From the NCBI GenBank assembly GCA_019059635.1, contig JAGVRJ010000005.1, positions 434,001 through 498,000 on the forward strand: DNA of 64,000 nucleotides, written 5' to 3'. Numbering within the stretch: position 1 is the first letter of the stretch; each line of letters opens with the position of its first letter. Source of the DNA: Proales similis. Its lineage: Eukaryota; Rotifera; Eurotatoria; Ploima; Proalidae. The notes under the pieces are model-generated. The model did no database searches, was not told where the DNA came from, and saw only the letters and a list, made by a program, of their open reading frames with translations. The position numbers were made by a program, and so were the translations under genes. This document shows, in pieces, positions 23,308 through 35,326 of the stretch.

Positions 23308-23908
23308 GCATCGAGTAAAAGGAGCGAATTATTTATTATAATAATGGACTCTGCGGCGGATTGCAAGAGCTTTATTTCTAAATTGCATCTCCATAATGAT
23401 AAGCAATCATAATCAAAACTCCGCGGCTCATTCAAGTGGGTCAAGCTGTTGCAAGCAAACTGACGCTGTACTAGACTGCTGCTGGCCGCCTATTCGAGGT
23501 TTGTTTGTGCGTCTGCTGCATCAACGTGGGACAAACTTGCCCAAGAACAATCGGCCTGTGCGTGCCTTATCTCAGGCCAGATCACCTTATTTGACCGACT
23601 GGCCAACCTTTTTAGGCCTTTTTCAATATCTCTAGTTACTTTGGCTAAGCCTTCAAATTCGCTCTGGCTCTGTGCTACTCCTTTCCAAAGCTTGTTCACC
23701 CGCTTTTGTGTATGTTTGCGCGTCATGCGCTGCTCTTGTGTTGTTTTGCTAAATACGATTACGTACGGATCTAATTAGAACATAACAAGAACAAAATAGC
23801 CCACAAAAAAGTATATACAACAACTAATCTAGACGCGTCTGATCGCATCATTTTTTCTCCATCCATTTAGATTGCTTTGTTGATGACAGAACAAGATTGA
23901 GTAGAGAA

Positions 23909-26310
23909 ATGAAGCGTTTAGTGAGAAATTTGTTCATCGTCGCACTCGTTTGCTTGGCCAGCGCCGACCAATCGCACCTGCCGGTCTGCAGCTGGTCGCC
24001 TCTGCAAACGAAATTGATTCAGCCGGAATCGAGCGCCGTTCAGCTCGAGATATCGGCCGATTTCTTCGATCTAAGCAGCCCGACGCCAATTTCGGTCTCG
24101 GTTAAGACTGAGGAGAAACTTAGCAGCGTTGCCCTGAAAACAGTGATTCTTTCAAAAGACTCGGCGGCAATTTCGATCGGAAGTTGGAGCACCAAGTCAT
24201 CGAACGCAAATGTCTTGACTTGTGTTGATCAATCGGTAAGCCATTAGATTCAACACGAGTCAGACTTGATCGATGAGAATCAAGTTTTCTCAGGACACGC
24301 TGCTGGCTAGCGACGTAGGACAAGAGCTGAACGCCGACTGGAGTGTCCAGTCAGTTGGACAGCAGGTCAGACGGGTCGTAATCGTGTAAGTTGAAATCTC
24401 AAATCACTGAACTGAACGAACAATTCGAACCATTTCTTACGACACGACAGAGCGAAAATAAGCAACGCGGACGGCCAAAGCTGGGAGCTCAACTCCAAAG
24501 CAATCGATATCATTCAGAAACAGAGTAAAGACAGAGCCAAGCGATCCTCTGTTCATTCTTCGACCAAGCGGGCCGCGGTAAGCTTCAGTTTGGCAACCAG
24601 TCCGCTTTTATTTGTTGGCATGGCGCCTTCTTAAAAGCAAAATGATTTGAGTCAGCACTTCAGAGCGAGCACAGCCGAGTGCGGCAATCGTCGGAGTTGT
24701 TATGTGTCGCTGAAAACGTGCGATCTAGAGCCGGAGACATGCAACTTTGTTCTCAGCTGGGAGTACGACGGTCAACTGGTCAATTTTGAACTGAGCGGCT
24801 TGTCGTTCGCCTGGATAGGCGTCGTCTTCTCACAAGACCAATACTTGGTTGGTTCGAATTTTATTCGGTCAAGGCTTGCTTTTCTTTAGCCAGTTCGAAG
24901 GGCGACGACCATTTGGTGATTTGCTCGCGCGATGCCGATTTGGAGAGTGTTGCGATCAACCACTACATTCAGACAAAGGGCGATGCCCGACTCGACAAGC
25001 TCACACCAGACGATCAGCTCTACAACAAGTTCATCGAGTTCAATCAGGAAGGGCTGATCAGGTGCAAGTTCTCGCTGGAGAAACAGAGCGAGGCCCCAAA
25101 CTCGGTTGACTTTTCTCAGCCTCACTTCATCTATGTCGAGCGTGGAGCACCTGGCGAGCTTATCGCCGAAAAGCTCAAACAAAGATTTCAGCCCAGCGCT
25201 CAGAACATTGAGTTTGCCAATCGTATATACCGGCCAACAAGCTCGCGAAGTTGGCTCGTTAAAGTTCATGGTACGCAAATTTGCCTTGTCGACTGCCAGG
25301 CTCGGTCTTAAAATTTTCCAATGAATTTCAGCCATTTTGGGAATAATCGCCTGGATATTGCTGTGCAGTATCGGCATTCTCGTCGCCCGCTACTACAAAC
25401 CCATGTGGCCAAATCAGTTCGTCTCAAACTACCGTGTCTGGTTCACAGTAAGTAGCCACTTGCAAGCATCGTCTCGAATCGGCTGAAAATCGCAATTCAA
25501 GTGCCATCGATCATTGATGCTGTTTGTATTCATTCTAACACTGCTCTCGCTCTTATTCGCGTTGATCGAGCTCGACTGGCGCTGGTCTGAAAGTGGCCAC
25601 AATCTGCTACACGCTGTCCTGGGCATAGTTGTTGTAATTTGTGCCAGCATAAACGTGAGTTTGGTTTCCACCTCGTTCAGATTAGCGAAATAATTTGCCA
25701 AAACTATTCAGCCCATACTTGGATTTCTGCGACCATCCCCGACAAGTTCATGGAGGTGCCTTTACTTTTGGGTTCATTGGCTAATCGGATCGATCGCCTT
25801 CTGTCTGGCCGGTAGTCAAATTTTCTTCAACTCTTAATTCGCAGCCCCTAATTTTCAACATCTCACTCAAGTTCCGGTGATTTTCATCGGAATGGATCTG
25901 AGCAAGTCCGATCTACCCAACTGGTGTGCTTGGCTCCTATTTGCCTGGGTCATATTTCACATCGTGGTCGAAATCATCCTCGAGGTTCACTATTGCTGCA
26001 CATTTTCAAAACTGCACGGCGGTAGGTGTTCACTTTGGCGTTCTCGAACGCATTTAAAAGAAACTTTGCAAAGCCTACCATGAGCGAAATATCGACTACG
26101 ATCAAATAAACAAGCAAGAGGTCAACAGCAATCAGCAACAGCAAGACCCGCCGGTGAGTTGAGATCAAACCCAACAAAGCTTTCGCAATTCCTAATCGAT
26201 TCCTTTTAAAGGGCTACCGCTGGAAGCCGACACTTCTATTCATCTATGCAGTGATTACAGTTATAGTTGTAACCGCATTGGTCATTGCCATAATACTCTT
26301 GGACGCTTGA
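23909..26310 (+). CDS. FRRS1: Ferric-chelate reductase 1-like protein (Reeler, DOMON, cytochrome b561)
   Basis: This membrane haem protein of 621 aa has the FRRS1/SDR2 architecture and is a likely transmembrane electron carrier reducing ferric iron or other acceptors. Exons: 23909-24235, 24294-24385, 24451-24577, 24638-24851, 24890-25270, 25332-25447, 25502-25654, 25712-25811, 25845-26021, 26074-26153 and 26212-26310, in frame. A signal peptide ends near residue 21. A Reeler-like beta domain follows (about 22-150), then a DOMON domain (about 190-320; LSWEYDG, FAWIGVVFS) and a six-helix cytochrome b561 core. Candidate haem ligands are the His in CHRSLM, GHNLLHAVLG, WVHWLIG and FHIVVEI. The C-terminus ends in a further membrane helix. 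The fourth donor (24851) was chosen to keep frame. AATAAA signals occur at 26720 and 26749. Confidence 0.88.
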
Positions 26311-27050
26311 GACGGCCAGCAATCAGACTGACTTGAGTGAAATCTCACTATTTGCCTTTTGAATATCTCAGTTCACTTTAGTTTCGTTTCATTCGAAATT
26401 TCTTATCAATTGTGTCTTTTTTATTCAAAACTTTAATCAAACAAAAACTCGAACTCGAATTCAAACAGACAAGCAGCAGCAAATAGCAAACCAATCGTCT
26501 AACGAGGGAGGACAGAAAACAGGCCACCTAACAAAACAGATGATCGACAAGGCCTCAAGGCAGCAAATGCGGCTGCCAAGCTCCCTTCTTGTCCTCATCT
26601 ACTCTTATGACTTGTTTATGACCAAGTTTTGCCTGCAGGCAGCCGCTCCTAATAATAGTGTTATTAATGTGAGTGTGAATCGCGCCGATTCTACATGAGA
26701 AAAGAGACGAGAGAAAAAAATAAAATCAACGAACGAAAGGTTTCAGAAATAAAATTAAAAATGAATTCACCAACTCGTCTCGTTTCATTCAGGCGTGGTG
26801 ACATAATCTGGCAGTCTCCTGAATGGTTCTAGGCATCGAAAGCGAGTCTATATTTGCAAGCGAGCGATCATAAAGCTTGATTATGCGCCACTGCGCCAAC
26901 TGCTTGCAATCGCCTATGTATTGAAAACTGAGCTAGTTCGAGTATCGAAAGCATTCTGGAGGCCAGATTGCACAAACAATTCAGCGTCTAATCTTAAACT
27001 CCTAAACAGACGCCGTGTTTGTGCCGGGCGAAAGGCGTCAAGGAACAATC
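26311..27050. other. Intergenic region after the ferric reductase-like gene
   Basis: No gene is supported. AATAAA motifs at 26720-26725 and about 26749 could end the upstream transcript. The rest should contain the promoter of the coiled-coil membrane protein gene. Confidence 0.5.
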
Positions 27051-28030
27051 ATGGACGAAGAGGTGATCACATGGAATCTGCGCGGGCCAAAGCGAAAAAA
27101 GAAGAGGCGTGAGCTAGACGCCCTGATTAAGAACAATCTCAAGTACCAGAGTTTGCCCAAGTCTGATGTCTTCAACATGACACCGACCAGACAATCGGCA
27201 AGGCACCTGCTACGCAGCGGCAACCAATCTTCCAGTGAAAACGACGAATTTTTTTTCGCAGCAAACAAAAACATACTGAGAGAGTAAGTTTCCCGCTTCA
27301 AGTGTTGTCTCGTAAATATCTCATGATCTCTGATGAATTTATAGACGAAATCGAAACTACTACTGGCGGCTGTTTCAGACAATTCTCATCGGCCTGGTCG
27401 TTGCTTTGGGCGTGTTGATTGCGTTTGTTCTAATTGTCTCGTACTCACGATTCCACGAGCTACTCAAGAATTTGAGACGCGAGGTGGAAAATCGCAGCCT
27501 TGAAGCAAATCAAAATATTCTCGAACTCAAACAAAGACTGGACGCTTACGAAAGCGCTTTCCAACAGTTTAAATACAATGGCAAACGAGCCAATCTAACA
27601 AAAAGATCTTTAGCCAACGAATGGGAGCCCAACGCCCAGTCGCTGGCACAGTCCATCCAAAGCATTCAAAACGAGAGCCAGTTGAACAAGTATCTAATCA
27701 AATGGCTATTCGCCAACGGCAATCGCAATCCAAACATCGACCAAACTAAGCCAGCGCGGGCTAGCAGAATTCTAGGTCTTTTGGACTCGTCCAGTTTGCA
27801 AGGCATGTACGAACGTCTAGTTGATCAGTTCGATCAGGTTGGTAGCTAAAAAGAAACTGACAACTCAATAAAGCATCTAATAGTGCTACTTGCACCAGGA
27901 GCATAAATCGGATGCAAAATTGAAGTCAACAGACACGGGCCAGCTTATATGGTCACTTGACCGAATGAAAGAGGCCCTCAGAGATGAACTGTTCCGTCAA
28001 GTAGCTCTGCTTTTCATCGTAACCTTGTAA
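27051..28030 (+). CDS. Unrecognised single-pass membrane protein with coiled coil
   Basis: I do not recognise this gene. The model gives 290 aa from exons 27051-27283, 27345-27837 and 27884-28030, in frame. The first 80 residues are hydrophilic and begin with a basic cluster (RGPKRKKKRREL). One membrane segment (about residues 88-112; ILIGLVVALGVLIAFVLI) follows. After it comes a helical region with heptad-like spacing (residues 113-150: FHELLKNLRREVENR ... ILELKQRLDAYESAF). The strongly basic N-terminus before the helix suggests type II topology, with the coiled coil outside the cytosol. N-glycosylation motifs (NLT, NES) in the C-terminal part agree. There is no signal peptide and no enzymatic motif. 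The last exon carries a short hydrophobic end (VALLFIVTL). Confidence 0.7.
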
Positions 28031-28973
28031 TTCCGTATGAGAAAAACGTTTTAATTCTTGTTTAGATTGAGACTGCTTACTTTGAGCCGCTGTTGTACTC
28101 TCTACGCAACTGCACTTGCTTCACATGACTCTGATTCAAATGCAAAGACAAGCGCGCAACCATCCCGAAATTTTGTCCATTCTCACTCTCTCTCTCTCTC
28201 GCATTTTGTTCAGTTTTGTCCTCTTTGACCAGATTCTGATACGAGCAGCATTCACGGTGAAAAAAACAAGGAGAAATGATATAGAAACAAACTAAAATTG
28301 AGCGCCCTCTTTACCTTTTGCTTGAATTAATCTCCAAAGAACAAAACGCGATGAGTATGACAAGGTCGCATTTTAAAATCGTTTCATTGCCATGCCTTTT
28401 TAATTGTTATTAATAAAAGAAATATTTACACTTTGGACTGTGTTTAGCATTTATTGCTGTCTGAGGCAGCACATTTGCCTTCTTGCTGTCTCTCTCTCTC
28501 GTTCTGTCTCTGTTTGGCACGCTATTTTCAATTTGACTTTTCATTTAATCGAGTATATTGTAGAAAGCAATAAACTCGGCACAGTGATTCGCTCAAATAG
28601 ACAAAATTTGTGGCCAACGAAACGAAAATTAGAATACGAACGCAATGATGACTGCGCACCAAGTCACACAAGCGGTGAGTCTCGAACGCTGCTGATAGGC
28701 GGTTGTGTTATCGATGGACCCGGCCTCACTTGGTCACATGTTCTTGGTTTATAACTCGGCGGCCTGGGTGCTAGTTCTTTTGTTGAATGTATCCAATTCT
28801 TGACTAACTATAATAAATCAAGCCTTTGATAAGTCTCGCTCATAATCTTGCCCAATTTATCTTAACCACTCGTTATTGAGCGTTTTTTTTTTAATTCTCT
28901 TTTATCTTCAAATAAAAACTTGAAAGCTGCTGCTCGACAAGAAAACAAAAAATTATTTATTTAATCCAACAGA
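28031..28973. other. Intergenic region before the SLC6 pair
   Basis: Nothing coding is supported. There are (CT)n tracts at about 28185-28200 and 28489-28500, and an AATAAA at 28412-28417. Confidence 0.55.
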
Positions 28974-31734
28974 ATGGCTGAAGTGAGTTGATTTTTCCCG
29001 ATTTTCAACGGTCAACTCCTAAAATGGCCGATTCTTAAAGGAAAGAGCAAAGTGGGATAATCCAATTGAATTCATTCTGACTGTGATCGGCTACGCCGTC
29101 GGTTAGTAAATTAGACTCAGTTTTAAATTAATCACGTTTACTGAATCACGCTGAACAACAGGTCTTGGAAACGTGTGGCGATTTCCGTATCTTGTGTTTA
29201 AGCATGGCGGAGCTCCGTTCATCATTCCATTCTTTGCCATGTTGTTTCTGGCCGGTTAGACTTTCATTTTGTTTCTCAAACTTCCTTCCCAATTCGTAAT
29301 TACGAATGAATTCAAATCGAAAGGTATTCCGACTTTCTTGCTTGAAACCGCGATCGGGCAATTCACCGGCCTCTCGCCTACTCACGCCTACGCAGCCATG
29401 GCTCCGTTCTTTCAAGGCGTCGGCTACTGCGCCATCATCATCAATGCGTTCATCGGCTTCTATTACAACACAATTATCGCCTATTGCTTGTACTTCTTTT
29501 TGGCCTCGCTGCGTGCCGAACTGCCTTGGTCCAACTGCAACGGCGATCCGAGCTGCTTCAAGAGGCAGAACATTTCAAGTGACTGTGAAACAGAGCTTCT
29601 GCCTTTTGTCACCCGGAACAGTAATATTATTCGCCATGAGTCAGGAAAAAAACCGATTTAATTAGCGATTATCTTTTATTCAAGTAACCAGGCAGTCGCC
29701 GAGCGAAATCTACTTCTAGTGAGGCAGTCTTTTTTCCTCTTGGCTTTATCAAGTCTATGCTAATCGATCTGTAGCAATGAGGTGCTCAACATTACAGACA
29801 GCATCGCCAACTTGGGCAATCTCGAATTTCCACTGGTCATGGCGTTGATTATCGTTTGGTACCTTGTGTTCATTGCCTTGGCCAAAGGAGTCCAATCACT
29901 AGGTTAGCCCATGCCTTTCAGCAAATGCGGCAGAAACCTGTTTTTTTCATTGAAATTGTTTCAAAGGCAAAATCTCCTACTTCACTGCGACCTTTCCGTA
30001 CGTCATGTTGACTATTCTCGTCATTCGAGGTGCTCTACTCGACGGCGCCGGCGAGGGCGTCAGCTACTACTTGCTCAAATTCGACATTTCGAACTTTGCC
30101 AGCGCCGAACTCTGGAAAGATGCGGTAAACGCCAAATTTACATTCAAACAGTAACCAGTCGAAAGCAGTCGTTTGAATTAAACTTCACGCTCGATTTTAA
30201 AGACTGTTCAAGTTTTCTACGCCCTGTCGGCTTGTTCAGGCGGTCTCATTTCAATGGCCAGCTTCAATAATTTCAACAACAACATCATAAGGTACAATCG
30301 CTAAACGGCTGCTTCATTTTGTTTTATTTCTCAATTCTGCAGGGATGGCTTGCTGGTTCCGATTCTGGACTGTCTGACTGGCTTCTACGCTGGCTTCGCC
30401 ATCTTCACAGTGCTCGGACACATGTACATCACCAAGTGTGTCGACTCATTTTCAGAAGTGGCCGCCAGAGGACCAGAGCTCGCCTTTATTGTCTACCCCG
30501 AAGGTCTCAGTCTGATGGGCAACTTGGCTCCTCTGTTCAGCGCTCTCTTCTTTATCATGATGCTTGCGCTTGGCTTTGGCTCAGAGGTTCTTTTTCATTA
30601 AGAAGCAGACAAATTTGAATTTTGAAATCTTAAACCAATCTTCTTCAAGTTCTCGATCATGGAAGCAGTGATGAGTGAGTTATTTTGCGTTTCTTTCGCA
30701 TTCAAAAAAAAGACAGCTCAAATAAATTCAATCTATTTTTACTCAACTGCGTGTGAACAGCAACTGTGATCGATCTGTTCCAGGGCAAAGTGAACACAAG
30801 AACAAAGAATCTGATGGTTCGTTTGGCAATCTGCATCATCTATTTCCTATGCAGTTTGACAATGGTCACTCAAGTAAGCGGTTTTGATTGCGCAAATTTA
30901 TTTCGATCTTTTAACGCGACGCCCCATCGATTGCCTGTCAACTCTCATCAGGGAGGTTTGTTTGTCGTCAATTTGATAGACACAGTCATATCCGGCTATC
31001 CGCTTTTGCTGGTTGGCATCCTTCAAGTGGTGGTTGTGCCATGGATATATGGTAAAGAAGCACTTTGAATTATTATATGCAGCCGTCATAAGATGCACGC
31101 TCTTGATCATATAGGCACCGATCAGTTCTGTCGAGATATCGAACAAATGGTGGGACCCAAGCCGCGCTGGGTTTGGCTTGTTCTCAGCATAAGCTGGAAA
31201 TTCCTGACGCCTCTTTTCCTACTGGTGCGTAAACAGACACTTGAGCGAATTTCTATTTGCGTGTGGTTGATGCCGAAATCTTTTCCGTCCCGTGTCCTCT
31301 TTTCTTGGCACGTTACAGGCGGTTATAATAGCCAGTTTCGTATCGCCGTCTGATCCGCCTGCTCTGCGCGGAAAAGTCTATCCTGACTACGCGATTGCCA
31401 TCGGCTGGGTGATCGCTGCAATCCCCATGCTCGCAATTCCTATTTGCGCCATCTATCAGAGTTACAAACACCGAAAAAATTGGGTAAGCTCACGCATCGC
31501 ATAGCTGTGCATATCTTCTTTATAATTAACATCCAAATCAATAAATTTCAGCGTCAATTATTCAGGCCTCTGCCAGAGTATTATGCCAACAGTAAAAATC
31601 ACATTGAACAGAATTCGCCTTCAGACAGACGAGGCAGCAGCAGCGATAGGTTTGGCAGCATGCGAGCTGCCAAAGTGAATCCGACATTAAACGATGACTA
31701 TGAAATGGTTGAGAAATCATCCACTCGCTTTTGA
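28974..31734 (+). CDS. SLC6 family sodium/chloride-dependent neurotransmitter or amino-acid transporter (copy 1)
   Basis: This plasma-membrane symporter of 602 aa has 15 exons: 28974-28982, 29041-29101, 29162-29254, 29324-29620, 29685-29718, 29775-29902, 29967-30124, 30203-30291, 30343-30586, 30650-30674, 30761-30873, 30952-31051, 31115-31224, 31319-31483 and 31552-31734, in exact frame. TM1 has the family motif [10 protein letters not shown]. Gly stands where monoamine transporters have the amine-binding Asp, so an amino acid or similar zwitterion is the likelier substrate. TM6 reads [19 protein letters not shown]. The second extracellular loop is unusually short, with one Cys pair (C-x5-C) and N-glycosylation sites. 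The cytosolic C-terminus is serine-rich. The first coding exon carries only three codons. Poly(A) signal AATAAA is at 31963-31968. Confidence 0.93.
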
Positions 31735-31748
31735 GCATCTCCCACGCT

Positions 31749-31826
31749 CACACACACACACACACACACTTACCCGCCGCATACAAATACCAGCACACAC
31801 ACAGGCACACACACACCACACACACG
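31749..31826. repeat. (CA)n microsatellite in the 3' UTR region of SLC6 copy 1
   Basis: Interrupted CA repeats begin just after the stop codon at 31734 and lie before the AATAAA at 31963, so they are probably transcribed as 3' UTR. Confidence 0.85.
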
Positions 31827-31962
31827 TTAATGCTTCGAATTTCTGATTACATTTATAATTCAAGTTGCCTAATGAACAAACGAACGAGCACCCGTCTGCT
31901 GATTCTAATTGGCGCTCACGACCGCCCGTATAAATTATAGCGAGCCGCTTTAAATAGATAAG

Positions 31963-31968
31963 AATAAA
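31963..31968 (+). terminator. Poly(A) signal of SLC6 copy 1
   Basis: AATAAA, 229 nt after the stop codon. From here to 32320 is the spacer before copy 2; no other element is evident. Confidence 0.5.
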
Positions 31969-32320
31969 TGCAAGCGTCTATTCCGTTTTGGGGTCTGATG
32001 GATCTGTGGTGAAGAAATCTTTTAGCAGTCTGCGCAGAATTAGGCTGTTTGTAATGGCAATCGCCTGAGAGTCAATATTCTGGACTCATAATTGCACACG
32101 TTGAGTTGCAGCCGCCGATCGCGCACATGGTTCTTTTCTTGCCTAGTAGAAGCCAGTACGCTGAATAATTCATTATTTCTCAATCGATCATTCTTTTTCA
32201 GACTCACTTTACCCCTTTGTTCGCCCACGCAATCTTGTGTTCAGCGCCAAAAATATTTTCGACTATCGACCTGTGTACTCAATCGCTGCCGCATTGCATT
32301 TTCTTTTCTAGTCAATAATA

Positions 32321-35113
32321 ATGACTCACCATCAGGTCTCTAAATTTACCAATCGAGAGTGTAAATGCCTTATTTCTAACTTGGTCTTTCTTACGCCAGA
32401 ATCGAGCCCAATGGGGCCACCCGTTAGAGTTCGTATTAACCATCATAGGCTATTCGGTGGGTAAGTAGAAGTGATCGATTGCTCATGAGCGATTTCATGG
32501 TTAAACGAACCTCGTCAATTCAAACTGGTTCACCCACACAACAGGACTAGGGAACGTTTGGAGGTAAGTTTAGAATGATAGTAGAGCAATCCTCAACTGG
32601 CTCTTGTTTTACATCTTACTGACAATTTTGCCATCAGATTTCCATTCTTGGTCTACAAAAACGGAGGCGCCGCGTTTCTCATACCATTCTTTGTCTCGCT
32701 GTTTTTAGTGGGTAACGTGTCTACTACGAATCGCTCATCGTTTGCCAACTTTCCCTGATTTTGGCTTGTTTTAATTTCATCAAAGGAATTCCAACGTTTT
32801 TCCTCGAGATCGCCATCGGACAATTCAGCGCCCTCGGGCCTACGCATTTATTTGAGAAGCTCTGCCCGCTATTCTCTGGTAATCGAACCCTAATTTATCG
32901 ATTAAATTACGTGCGTCACCAAAAAATCGATTCTCGAAGGACTCGGTTACGCAGCGATTCTCACCAACGCTTACGTTGGCTTCTACTATAACGTCATAAT
33001 TGCGTACTGCTTCTATTATCTATACCAGTCGTTCAACTTCGAGCTGCCATGGAAGTATTGCACGGGCGAGCGTGACTGCTTCAAGCGAACCAATTTGAGC
33101 ATAAGCTGTGAGGCTGCCAAGAGCGTTTTCTTCAATAAGAACAGTAAGCAATTGCACTCTTGAGCAGTGACATGCACTTTTCTTGATTACAAACATTCAA
33201 GTCACCAAGCTTCAATCTCCCAGTGAGATCTATTTTTAGTAAGTGTGCTTGCAAATTTCATTTTCATCTCTTGACAGATTTGATTAATTTCACTACTTAT
33301 TCCACTACTTGTGTATGTGTGCGTGTGTGTGCTTGAATAGCGACCATGTGCTGGAGCTAAGCGATAGCATCGAAGCCCTCGATGGATTAAATTTAAAGCT
33401 GGCCCTAATGCTTTTCATCTCGTGGGCTTGTGTGCTGGCTGCCCTGTCCAAGGGCGTTGGTTCTCTCGGTAGGCATTCGCTAATTTGAACAGCTTCCTTG
33501 TTTGCTCGCAAATGAACGACATTTTAAGGAAAAATCTCCTATTTCACTGCCACGTTTCCGTACATAATGCTTACGATTCTGGTGGTCAAAGGCTATACGC
33601 TGCCTGGCTCCGAGAAGGGCTATGAGTTCTATGTAGGCCGATTTGACACTTCAAAGCTACTCGAACCGGAGATATGGAAAGACGCTGTAAGAGCTCTATC
33701 TCATTCTCTTCTTTCCCTGCTCACTCTCTGATTATTTCTTTACTGCCGGCCATTTCAAGATAGTTCAAGTGTTTTATGCCACATCGACTTGCACGGGAGG
33801 CATGATCACAATGGCCAGCTTCAACACGTTCAATCACAATTTATTAAGGGACATATTCCTCGTTCCGATTCTGGACTGTTTGACTGGCTTTTACGCTGGC
33901 TTCGCCATATTTTCAGTTCTGGGCTACATGTTCCTGAACAAGTGTGTGGAGTCATTCTCTCAAGTGGCTGCCCAAGGACCCGAACTCGCCTTTGTTGTCT
34001 ACCCGGAAGGAATGAGTCTGATGGGCAAAGTTGCGCCCATATTCAGCGTTCTATTCTTTTTGATGATGCTCGCGCTCGGCTTTGGCTCTGAGGTATTCAA
34101 TAGTCGCGTTGTGTTTTTTCCTTCATTTTTACCAATAATGCAATTCAAATCAATCAAGTTCTCGATCATGGAAGTGGTTATAGCCACCACGATTGATATT
34201 TTCCATCGTTTCCTCACTTCCAAGAGAAAAGTGTTCATGATGAGAGCTCTTGTTTGCGCTCTCTTCTTCATATTCGGCTTGAGTATGGTTACCAGAGTAA
34301 GTGCACTTTTGCCTCTTTTGATCTCTATCAAGCCACGCCACCGTATCGATTGCGTATTAGAGAGTTCGTGCCCAGACGAATCTTAAAGTGCCTTTATTCA
34401 ACTGCGCAAAGCACTTTGATTCAATCGACTTTCGAGAGCTTAATACCCTAATTCGCTTTCGTTCCTCTTTTAGGGAGGCCTTTTTGTGCTCAATCTGATT
34501 GACTACACAGCCGCAGGTTATCCGCTTCTAACAATCGGATTGGGACAAACAATCGCTGTGCCCTGGTTCTATGGTAAGAGCTTTCAACCGAGCTAAATTG
34601 ACGAATTTATGACGTCACTGGTTAAATGGCAACTTCAAGGAACCGAACGCTTGGTCAAAGACATCGAGACCATGACAGGCCCCAAGCCGCGTTGGTTTTG
34701 GCTTATTTGGATAGTCGCATGGAAATATGTGGGCCCGATCGTGCTGTTTGGCATCGTACTTGCAACCATGTTCCTACCCTCAGCCGAGCTACAACTGCGC
34801 GGATTTCGTTACCCGGTCTACATGAAATGGATTAGCAACTTTCTAGCCAGTTTACCCTTTTTGATAATTGTCATTATGGCCGTGATCAATTGCATCAAAA
34901 ACCGTTTCGATTGGGTAGGAATTTTTCCTTCTGAAAATTGTAGCTCTCAAACTGATTCGAACTGCAAAGAAATTAATTCTGCGACCGGAGCCAGACTACT
35001 ACAACAACCGTAACAAAAATCTCAACCCAGAAATCACTGCCCAAATGATCGCCAAAGACGAAAATGAGAAAAATAACGAAATAGAAGAAAACGGTCGGCT
35101 AACCCAAGTGTAA
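32321..35113 (+). CDS. SLC6 family sodium/chloride-dependent transporter (copy 2)
   Basis: This is the tandem paralogue of the upstream SLC6 gene: 592 aa in 14 exons (32321-32335, 32400-32460, 32545-32563, 32638-32711, 32786-32878, 32940-33143, 33202-33238, 33341-33468, 33529-33686, 33760-34092, 34159-34296, 34474-34573, 34640-34914, 34970-35113), in exact frame. It shares [17 protein letters not shown], the short Cys-paired loop, the NIT(K/R) glycosylation site beside QSPSEIYFY, and long identical blocks ([16 protein letters not shown]). Relative to copy 1 it lacks three introns, inside the 33760, 34159 and 34640 exons, and has two extra ones around GNVW and FSG. TM6 reads [17 protein letters not shown]. 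Its substrate may differ from copy 1. The first exon (MTHHQ) is chosen by frame and donor and is the least certain part. Confidence 0.92.
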
Positions 35114-35326
35114 ACTCTATTTTGAGAAACAAACTAACTCTGAGCATCCCCTTTCTCAAACCCCTCCCGCATTTTTCAGCAATTTATATTCAGAATTTAT
35201 TTCACTCGTACAGTCAAAAAGCCATAAATATCTAAGTAAAAAGGAACTTTTTCAAAACCGTAAAAGCCGAACTTTTTTTGTACTCTCTATTGGCCGTTCC
35301 CTCTCAGACAAGTTGATTGCATAGGC

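Larger units (their letters stand above)
20100..23908. other. 3.8 kb gene-free, microsatellite-rich region
   Basis: No open frame here shows codon structure or family similarity. It separates ELOF1 (-) from the ferric reductase-like gene (+), so it must hold both promoters. Visible elements are (ATG)6 at 20602-20619, (CT)n at 21212-21228, TATAAAA at 21709-21715, AC/CT repeats at 22255-22280, an imperfect CAT/GTC-rich tract at 22410-22500, TATATATAG near 23112, and a GA-rich tract with a tandem 17-mer at 23228-23310. It could contain non-coding RNA or 5' UTR exons; neither can be shown from sequence alone. Confidence 0.6.

Noticed and set aside
23131..23412. Arg/Glu-rich open frame near the ferric reductase-like gene
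   Set aside because: It is the translation of a GA-rich repeat tract.
29269..34386. Individual open frames in the SLC6 region as separate genes
   Set aside because: They are exons of two SLC6 transporters; splice sites and frame join them exactly.
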